Origin: Anaspis maculata
Lineage: Eukaryota > Arthropoda > Insecta > Coleoptera > Scraptiidae
Assembly: GCA_949128115.1 (NCBI GenBank)
Contig: OX421966.1
Coordinates: forward strand, 59,207,416-59,271,415
DNA: 64,000 nt
Direction: 5' to 3'
How positions within the stretch are numbered: the first letter of the stretch is position 1; each line of letters begins with the position of its first letter. Below the pieces are notes generated by a model. It searched no databases and had not been told where the DNA came from. It saw only the letters and a list, made by a program, of their open reading frames with translations. The translations under genes were made by a program, and so were the position numbers. Positions 55,961-64,000 of the stretch are shown piece after piece.

Positions 55961-56703
55961 TAATATACCAGGGCCGGCAACAATAGTGGTGCTGACGTGC
56001 TGGAGCACCACACGTAATCTGAAGAGATGGTGCTGAGCACCACATGTTGAAAATGCAAAAATTGAAATTAGCGCCATAGCACTCCAATTTTCCAATTTCG
56101 AGAATTTTTGTTTTATTTTGAAAGTTTTATTCATTATTACCCCTCTGATATACAGGTGTCCCAGAATAAAGTAGCCAACGGCCTATGGAAGTCCAGAAGA
56201 CACTAAAAGACCTCTATATTATTTTTTTGCGAAAGCTCAATATTAAACGAGATACAATAACTCTTCAAAATTTGACTTTTTTATTGGTTTTTCATGAATA
56301 ATTCATGAAAGGGTCAAAGTATTCAGCTGAAATTCGCCAGAAACATGTTTAGAATGATTCCCCACTTATTGGCATGATTTTACTTGATTCCAACCGGTAG
56401 TAAAACAAATGAAAATTAAAAAAAAAATCGAATGTTGAAAAAAATATGTAGGGGCCTCTAATTTCTTCCAGGCTATCTCCCATATGCATTTGGCTACTTT
56501 CTTTTGGGACAGCCTGTACCTAGAGTATATTTTATTCAAATATGATGTGTGCCTGAATAATTTTTTTTCAAATTCGGACTTCTGAACATGAAAAAAAATC
56601 GCCTGAGACGCTGATACCCCCCCCCAGTCCTTTTTCTGAAATACATATATTCAATAGTCAGCACCACACGTTCAAATCCAAAGTTGCCGGCCCTGTAATA
56701 TAC
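55961..56703. mobile_element. hAT-type element with perfect 8-bp target duplication
   Basis: cagggccggcaac at 55969 and gttgccggccctg ending 56695 are inverted, and TAATATAC flanks both ends exactly. An 8-bp duplication with CAGGG termini is diagnostic of hAT elements. No transposase remains. It is itself interrupted by an element at 56151-56518. Confidence 0.9.
56151..56518. mobile_element. tacaggtgtccc element nested inside the hAT element
   Basis: tacaggtgtcccagaataaa, gtagccaa is inverted as ttggctactttc, ttttgggacagcctgta. TA lies at both ends. It forms the innermost level of the stack. Confidence 0.85.
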
Positions 56704-57425
56704 TGTTACATACATTTCTTGCTACTGTAAATTTTGATGATTTCAGAGGGCCTTCAAAACATTTTACAGGAAGGCTGTGAGCTGACCACTTCTTGAGTGT
56801 ATCAAGTGAAGCTTACAGAGCAATGCATATTGATATTGGACTCGTGATAAGTGCTTAGAGTTTCGCATAGGCTAAATCGAAGGAATATGTCAAATTTCCC
56901 TGTTCTGATTTGATTCCCGTAGTACACCCTGTATATGTACAATGTGACGTTTTTTGACTTTTCAATATTCGTAATCTACGGTTCAAGAGGAAGAGTTTAA
57001 GACCATCACCGCAACTATAGCATGAAGATATCTTGAGTAATCTCATTTTGAATTTTCTTTTTGTCACATCGACATTTTAGTTTTTTGAGTCAAGTGGCCA
57101 TGGAGATTTCACGACAATGACTCTCGCTTCCAGAAGCTCTATCTCAAAGACCATAGGTCGCAGAAAATTGATTGAAAAACCAAACTGTAGGGAGTTTCAT
57201 AGGCTTCAAAATGACTCCTCACATTTTTTGCTGTCAGATGACCCAAAATTAAGATATTCGGCAAAAACCACGCTAATGCACTTCTTGTTGATGATGGCGA
57301 CATGACGCCGACATTTCCGAAAGGGGGCAAACTAGTATGTCAAAACCTAAGCTACGCAGATCGTTTTACGCTATTTTCCAGCCAGAAAACAATTATTTCC
57401 TTATTGTTTTCTCTGGCGCCTGGGC

Positions 57426-57868
57426 ATTTACTCAAGCTTCCACTTTCACATAGAGGGTGTTTTTTTCAGTAATTTCACAATTTGAATGGCTTCTAGCAGG
57501 CAAACTAAGCAACTTATCAACAGGGGCATAACAGCATCTTGTTACTTATAGTTTCAAGTTTTGTTTGACACTACATTACTACAACCACAGTTGTCAGCCA
57601 TCCAACTTTGTCTGCACGGTGCGACAGATCAAAAAGTTGTGCTTGGCCATAGAAGGAGTGTTAAAAAGGCGCTTTGTTTTTTCTTTGTAGGCATTCTCAA
57701 AGACAAGGTTATCAGGCTTTTGGCACCGTGTATACGGAGTTGATGACTGCCAAGCATAGTTGTGGTGTCAAACAAAACTTGAAACTGTAAATTACAAGAT
57801 ACTGCCATGCCCTTGTCGAAAAGTTGCGTCCTACTGTGATAGTGACATTACTAAGAAAAAATACCCTG
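57426..57868. other. Possible inverted pair; no gene
   Basis: acttatagtttcaagttttg, tttgacac near 57545 is inverted near 57768 as gtgtcaaacaaaacttgaaa, ctgtaa, and gcacggtgcga / tcggcaccgtgt-like phrases occur inside, so a ~250-bp fold-back element is likely. Confidence 0.45.
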
Positions 57869-58256
57869 TATTCGCCCCGTGCACGACGCCAGCGTCACCT
57901 AGCGTACGCAACTTTGTAGGCGCAAAACGTCACTCATGTTATAAATTACAGATGGCTGAACTGTCATAAACGACAGATCGCTGGCCTGGACTGTCATTAT
58001 TTTGTGGTTAAGTGCTTTGTCAACGTAGATTTTGTCATTGACAAATTGTCAGTCAACCACGTGGCATCTGTTGTGACCCATGGTTCTCAATTATTTCAAT
58101 TATTTCCACTGTCAAATTGACATCAATGGCATCAAACATCAGAAAATTGACAGCCCAATCAAGCAGCGCCGAGCCATCAACGTTGCTCTTTTTGTCCACA
58201 TGAAGCGCTGTGATCGGTTTCGTTACCCCCACTCTGTACTTCGCACGGGGCGAATA
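57869..58256. mobile_element. TA-flanked MITE, TIR ttcgccccgtgc, copy 2
   Basis: Nearly the same as 6340-6729 in the same orientation, with scattered substitutions and intact ends ttcgccccgtgc and gcacggggcgaa, TA on both sides. Confidence 0.88.
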
Positions 58257-59199
58257 TGTATTAGTACATAATTAATAATTATGTGTGATTTTTGGGGATC
58301 TTTGATACAGTGAAAACTGCTGATTAAGGTGCCGCAAACCGTTCTGGAATATCTTCAACCGCTTCTGGAAAATTTTTCATTTCGGGCTAACGGATTGAAA
58401 AAAAAATCAAATATTGTAGTGGAGCTTGATTTTATAAATATATTCTGATGGATATTATCGTATTATATGCAGAATCACCCGCTGATCCGTAATTGTTATT
58501 TTGAAACTTTGGTAGGTACCAAGTCTGGAACCGGAAGTTTGCAATGCAAAATGGCGTCCAAGCCCCCACCTAAATATGGGAAATAGAGCTAAACTTACGT
58601 AAAATATGACGACATTTTTTTGGCGCTCCGTTATGTACCAATCAACAGTAGGTGTATTTTCTCAAAGTTTTATAGAAGACAGAAGATGTATTTTAATTGC
58701 CACATCACTCAATTTCACATAGATGAACTAAATCTCATCTATCTTTCTATTTGTTGTACCCTCGAGAGGAGAAGACTTATACACACAAGACTTGGTAAAA
58801 CTTTGGTATATTTTATTTAATACGGAGATAAACGATCTTGGATGGATGATTCTCGCACTGTTCTAAATCTCTCCGCAGACCAAGTTTTGGCTAGCATAGA
58901 TCTATAAAAACGGCGCGAAAGAGTTAAAGGTCAAAAAAATAGGACATTATTAAGCGTAACAGCGTAAGATTAATAAATTAGATATGATAGCAAATGTGGA
59001 AAGATCTTGTTATTTTTGAAATAACGAGGTGACTATTTTTGATCAAGGGCAGTAGGGTCCTAGCATTTATTGTACCTGTTTTTTTTTTCAATTATGAATT
59101 GAAGTTAGCTATAGAAGTGGGAATATCTATCGTCAGCAACTTGATTCATCTTCCCGCGTTACCCGGTCGACCGCCTCAAAAGCGCATTTCGAAGTCGCC
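58257..59199. other. No gene recognised
   Basis: AT-rich, with short frames only. No repeat pairs found. Confidence 0.35.
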
Positions 59200-59345
59200 G
59201 GCATAAATTTTTGCGCATTTTCGTAGGAAATCTGCTTATTAACCGCGCTTTGAAGTCTGTCTGTCCGTCTGTCCGTCTTGTAGTTGAGCTCCTCCTAAAC
59301 GAAAAGTCGTAGCGATATCGGGTTTTTTGTAAATTAATGCTAATT
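59200..59345 (-). repeat. LINE/SINE tail with GTCT/GTCC repeats, reverse orientation
   Basis: gtctgtctgtccgtctgtcc at about 59253-59275 and the phrase gttgagctcctcc mirror the gaggag-ttcaac and gacagacggacag tails at 6270-6315. Confidence 0.5.
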
Positions 59346-59784
59346 CTCTGCGGATGAAAAAAGACACAACAAATATTTGGTTCGACCGCGCAATTGCAAG
59401 AAAAAATAAAATGTTTGAAAAGTCGGTATTCGACGCTATACGGTGTAAACTTCTATATCGAGGAATCTTGCGAACCGTTCTACATACATGCAGCGAACGA
59501 AATATGCAGAAATTAATGGCAAAATTTCAAGTGAAAGAATAATTCTGATTCCTTTATTGCAACAGAAGATACAATTTTTTCAAGAGACTGATGAGACTCA
59601 CCCCCGTGAGGACTTTGCAACTTGTTACTTTCACAGCTTACTGTGATCCAAAATTTTGAAAAACACACCCGGCACCCGACTACACCGAAAACAAATTGTA
59701 GCAGAATTTTGAGGCGCCTCCGCACTAAATGGTAGATTCTGCTGGTATTTGAAATCGATCTTCCGAAGTCCGAAGTCGTGATGT
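59346..59784. other. No gene recognised
   Basis: A 145-codon minus frame (59950-59513) overlaps the next MITE and shows no domain. Confidence 0.3.
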
Positions 59785-59982
59785 TTAAGGATGAAGTTGA
59801 ATTGGTAAAATAAGGCGTTGCGAAACCAATCGCCGTGGGGTTATTCCTTGACAGAAATTCACCATTCAGGTCTCTTTCTTGTAGCTTTCGAAAGAGACCA
59901 AAATGGTAAGAATCCGTCAAGGAATAAACCCACAGGGATTGATTTTGCAACGCTTATTTTAGCAATCCAACACCATCCTTAA
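59785..59982. mobile_element. TTAA-flanked MITE, TIR ggatg
   Basis: TTAA at both ends borders ggatgaagttgaattgg, aaaataaggcgttgc and the inverse gcaacgcttatttt, ccaacaccatcc. A TTAA duplication suggests mobilisation by a piggyBac-type transposase. Confidence 0.75.
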
Positions 59983-60699
59983 CAGGTCTTTTTGAACCTT
60001 CAAGACATCCTTTACCTTTGCGCAGATGTGGAGGAATCAGCACAACTTGTTTTTGGGCGGAAACTCAGTAGTAGATTTTTTCTGCAGTCAGCTTTCTACG
60101 GGTTTAGTCTGGTTTTGAGCGATTTTGACAACGGCAATCGAAAATGGAAAAAAAATGCCTATCCTGTCGTTATTGTTATATTGCTTACCGGCCACACAAA
60201 AGGAATGTGCTGAGATGGCCATTATTTCTTTTGTGTCGGTTACGTAAAAGAACACCAATAATATAAGGATGAGTATACTAACAGCTTTGCACAGTTTTAG
60301 CTAAGACTTCTGGGGCCATTATTATTATTATTTTGAATATATAGATTACTAATTCTTCGGCATCAGCCTAATAAATTCACATTTTAATAGATGCCCATAA
60401 TATTCCAAGGAGAAGTGTTTTGTGGCCTGTAAATTATGCGCGGTGTGCGGGTGAAAACCAATTCTTTTTGTTCTGTGTGATCGTAAAATTTATTATTTTT
60501 CACTCCTAGGAGGTCTAGCCATAAATAGGTCTGTGCTCATGGCGCGTTAAATGTCTTGATGTTAAATTTTTATGAGATGTAGAAAAATCAAGAATCTCAG
60601 ATGAATTTTGTAGCGTTAAAATCAAATCACAACCGTGCTAATTTAACCAGTACCTTCAGAGAATACACACTTTTTCTTCACTAAGTACCTACCTAGCTA
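59983..60699. other. No feature seen
   Basis: A plus frame at 59992-60213 has no known domain. Nothing else recognised. Confidence 0.3.
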
Positions 60700-60881
60700 T
60701 ACCAGGTGTCCCGACTTCAACACTCTAATAATTTTAAGGGCGGACTATCAAAAATTAAGCTGACTTGACCATGAAAACATGCCTCTCAAACGGTTAATGA
60801 AGGAGAGACTCGAGGAGAGACAGCTCTTCAAAGTTTGACTTATTATTTATTCATACTTCACACTTCATGGGACAACCTGTA
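60700..60881. mobile_element. Short tacagggtg-family element (taccaggtgtccc)
   Basis: taccaggtgtcccgac at the left and gggacaacctgta at the right form an imperfect inverted pair 182 bp apart. Confidence 0.5.
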
Positions 60882-60924
60882 CAATATTCGTATTATTGTA
60901 GTCAAGTCGAGAGTTAAGTAGTTA

Positions 60925-61015
60925 AACGATAATAGTTTATTATCGTTGTTATAGTTATTATGTTATAGTTAGTTAGTCAGTTAGTTATAGTCGTAGTTAA
61001 TTAGTTAGTTAGTAG
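60925..61015. repeat. Low-complexity tagt/tagtt tract
   Basis: Irregular runs of ttatagttagttagtcagtt and similar. Simple sequence only. Confidence 0.7.
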
Positions 61016-62349
61016 GGGAAAATCTTCAACTTTAATTTTGTCTTACAGTTTAATCCGGCGAGGTTTCTCGATGGCGATCTAATGATAAATATATCTTTAT
61101 ATGTAAACTTAACACCCTGTATCTTTTCAACAGGAACCATTGAGGCATATCGAGAGGCATGTAATATGAATTTTATTTGGATAAGGACGATTTGAAGAAT
61201 CTACCGACTGAAAGTTTACGCCAATAAAACTGAAACACTGGCACCGTGTAGGATAGATAATATCCCTAGTCTCACCTTCAAGATTTATAATACTATATCA
61301 ACAGTTGAAACCCCTAACCCAGATAATAACTTGATGGGCGTAACCACCCACCCTCCTGCCACTTCGATGGGCTTGGCAGCAAAAAAAATGGGTAAATTCC
61401 GATAAGCCGCCATGGGGTGGCTTGTGGCTTGGAATGCTTGGTGGTTCTTTCTGGCGTTAACTGTTAAAGGGAAAACACCTGAAACTAGGCAGGGTGGTTG
61501 TGAATGTTGAAGTGAGTGACTTGACTACACACATGTGGAACTTTACCGTTCCCACGCTGCTAGGAATCTTGGCCTGAGATCTCATTTGTATCCGGGGAAT
61601 CCGGGGATTCAGGATTCAGAGGCGTACCTACCCATGACTGTGCAGACTCCAGACTGTGCTCACTTAGCCCAGTCATTATGGCTTGAATAAATTAGTTACA
61701 GGATGAATTTTTTGTTACGGGTCCTGTGTATCATGAGAAACTATAGGCAGAGGTTATGCAAAATACAATAATTATGGTTAAGTGAAAAACAGCGCGTATA
61801 AAGTTACAAGAAGATATCGCTCCCTCTTCGGCAACAATTATTAGTGGGCGCTATTCATTCATCGTTGTGCTCTTACGAGTTATTCCATCAGTTCCCCTAT
61901 CTGCATTCACATATTTTTTTCAAGTGAAACTTCTATTCTCGCGTCTAGATCACAACACACAACTAACGCAGAACCACACATGGGAGTGAAATGGGTTCAT
62001 GGCATCAGTGGCTGTAACGAGCGCCTGTAACGTTGTCTGACCTTGGGGCAACCAGCGTCGTCCCAGGAAATGGAAGAATAAGGTGTTGCGGCGTTCGCCG
62101 CGTTCGGTTCTATTTTTTACAGATAGTATTCTTTTACCGCTTGCATTGTGTTTCAAGTACAACAGCTTCCATCATAAACAAAAATTTGATTTGATCGATG
62201 AATTCTTATTCAGGGTAGTGTCATTTGCAAACGAAAATGATCAATTTATTTTCGTAATGCATATCGCCGACACTGGACTACTCTTCTTGGTGTTTGGCTT
62301 GAATAGATTCGAGCGGATGTATTTTATTATAGGGATAGGGAGATATATT
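61016..62349. other. No gene recognised; lone terminus phrase
   Basis: acaccctgtatctttt near 61112 looks like a solo tacagggtg-type end. Short frames at 61950-62364 show no domain. Confidence 0.35.
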
Positions 62350-62452
62350 CAGGGCCGGGCCTAGCAGGCGTGCAGTGTGTGCCGGCAATCCGGCATGCAG
62401 GCGGCAATTTTTCGGTGGCACGCAGGTGGCAAATAGGCCAGGCCCGGCACTG
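62350..62452. mobile_element. hAT-type MITE, ~103 bp
   Basis: cagggccgggccta and the inverse taggccaggcccggcactg bound a GC-rich unit. Flanks gatatatt and ggtatgtt match at six of eight positions, fitting a decayed 8-bp duplication. Confidence 0.65.
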
Positions 62453-63935
62453 GGTATGTTCTTCAACGGACGTTTACAATTCAAAAATAAAATCGAATGC
62501 CACACACCCGAATGTAGACACAACTTTCAGGTACCTATGTACCTATTAAGCAGGGGTGGATGAGTCAAGCCCAAGAGGGAAAAAAAGAATTTTCGACAAT
62601 TAAGGCTGAAACAATTGCTTAATGTTCTAGATGTCAGCTGATTGTAGCGATGATATACTGGTTAGATAATCAATTTTTTATGTTTGGAAATTGATTTTTG
62701 ACATGATTCTAGTTAAATTTTCGAATGGTTTGGTTTCACCTCAATTAAATGTGATATTCTAAATATAAGTACGGTGGCGAGCACATAAATGGAAATACTC
62801 ATCAATTCTGTCAATATCGGAGAAGATGATATCGTATGAACTCTAGAACCACGTAGCAAATCACATTCACGAGGTACATACCTATGTAGATACCTATGTA
62901 TTTTATATCTTTCCATTAAAAATTAATACCGGAGTTTTCCAAACGACATTCTTATACTTTGTGGAGATTATTAGATTGCCATGCTGTGCCTGCCAGACAC
63001 AGTTTCCATCGTGCTGTAATATAACGGGGAATATCGTACAGTAAGAAAATCCGTCACGATGTCACATTCGCATAATTATTATGTGTACCTTGGAAGAACG
63101 GACCTCGTCGGCTCACCGGCACCGCAGGAAGATGAAATAAAATAATTGATATTATTATTATATTATAGGTACTTTGTGGAGAATATTATTAATGAAAATA
63201 GATATTCATTGTATTAGGGGTATGATGAGTGAGATTTCATGTGACGGAGAATCGGGGTTTAAGCGCCGAGCGCAGCGAGAAAAGAAACAAAAGAAGTCTA
63301 ATCGTGAAAAAATCATGTCGAAAGTATTCTGCCCTTTAAATGACTTATAATAATAAAAATAAGGTTGATAATAAAGAAACAAGATGATACGAACCGTTAG
63401 GGAGCGCCGGAGCGGGAGTACGAAAAGAACACCTCTTCGAACGTTGTTTGCTAATTGATTCATACCTATAGAAGTTTCACTTCTTCCGAGGGTGACTATG
63501 GTCACGCACCCACGTTTTTTTTAATACCACATAATTACCCAACAACAGTTTTATTAGTTTGATCATTTCCCACGTAAGTCAGTTTTGATCCCAGTGAGCC
63601 CTTAATATACCTCAGTACTCAGTACTCTTTTCAGGCATTTCCACAATTCAATGTTATTTTTTTGTTTGATAACGACATAGCATACATTAAACACCCGATT
63701 AAGCTTTTACATGGTGTTTCATAGAGTTCATCGGAATGTAGTGCTTGATATTTCCTCCTTTAAAATTCCATTCAAAAACCTCAAAAATGCGGTTTTTACA
63801 TCCATACCATGGACTTCCAAATTAAATTGGTTGGCAAGAGCTAATATCAATCTAAATGTTGGAATTTTTTGCAACAAGTGCAAAAGTTTCATGATAATCT
63901 TCCAAATAGCGTTGACTAAAGCCTTTTGCCACCAG
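62453..63935. other. No gene recognised
   Basis: Short frames only. The phrase gcgccgagcgcagcgag near 63262 and ggagcgccggagcgggag near 63402 are GC-rich islets without further context. Confidence 0.35.
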
Positions 63936-64000
63936 TCCTTCGATCAAGATCATTGCCATTTTTCCAAGATGGCGGCTTGAGCGTAACAGGTAGAGGCGGG
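63936..64000 (+). repeat. Start of a second copy of the 15.7 kb palindrome core, cut by window edge
   Basis: gtccttcgatcaagatcatt, gccatttttccaagatggcg, gcttgagcgtaacaggtaga matches 15698-15760, starting within the palindrome loop and running into the right arm. The left arm is absent here. Confidence 0.75.

Larger units (their letters stand above)
55102..57425. mobile_element. 2.3 kb palindromic element hosting nested insertions
   Basis: Outer arms start gcccaggcgccag and end ctggcgcctgggc. Shared inner blocks include tgtcggcgtcatgtcgccat (right arm) against the same in inverted form, and agaagtggtcagctcacagc. Internal tacagggtgt ends at 55601 and 56933 face each other. Arms are about 750 bp; the centre (55850-56700) is filled by other elements. 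Confidence 0.85.

Overview
This window looks like AT-rich animal nuclear DNA, most likely from an insect. The evidence is the set of mobile-element families: a DUF4817/DDE-type transposase, Ty3/Gypsy-like LTR elements, an R2/NeSL-like LINE, and hAT, piggyBac-like, Harbinger-like and mariner-like inverted-repeat elements. Short tacctacc-type runs and GACA/GGAC microsatellite tails point the same way. A hemipteran is a reasonable guess but the sequence does not prove it. I see no rRNA, tRNA, CRISPR array or bacterial operon.

Host coding sequence is nearly absent. The one convincing host exon is at 33618-33845 on the minus strand: 76 codons, with an in-frame stop just before its ATG and a CAG/GTGAGT splice donor at its end. 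Weaker host candidates are a 34-codon ORF at 30083-30187 and a TATA/initiator pair near 43992. Almost everything else is mobile DNA, commonly nested.

Layout. 0-5 kb: the edge of a broken transposase gene, a TA-flanked inverted-repeat element carrying decayed LINE-like coding sequence, and a gag-only LTR element. 5-13 kb: MITEs, LINE/SINE tails ending in GACA or GGAC repeats, and a 1.6 kb TA-flanked element. 13.7-21.3 kb: a composite made of a 3.9 kb palindrome and a 3.6 kb element with 0.5 kb inverted arms, bracketed by a further short inverted pair. 22.7-25.8 kb: a dead R2/NeSL-like LINE, then one TTAA-flanked element nested inside another. 26-33 kb: repeats, Harbinger-like and THAP-like remnants, and a perfect 276-bp tandem duplication. 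33.6-34.0 kb: the host exon. 36-39 kb: nested inverted-repeat elements. 45.2-51.6 kb: a degenerate simple-motif array (recurring tcgactt phrases) split by a palindrome, a young GC-rich LTR retroelement and a second palindrome. 51.7-57.4 kb: more palindromes, ending in an insertion stack three to four levels deep. 57.9-64 kb: a second copy of the 6.3 kb MITE, other MITEs, and half a copy of the 15.7 kb palindrome centre at the window edge.

The most notable object is the LTR element at 47473-49683. Its two 378-bp LTRs look identical, and one 606-codon ORF runs from inside the left LTR into the right LTR. That ORF joins a protease-like region, whose catalytic Asp appears replaced, directly to an integrase-type HHCC zinc module, with no reverse transcriptase, RNase H or integrase core between or after them. 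The other recurring theme is long palindromes that contain tacagggtg-type termini inside still longer inverted arms; transcribed, these could form long hairpin RNAs.
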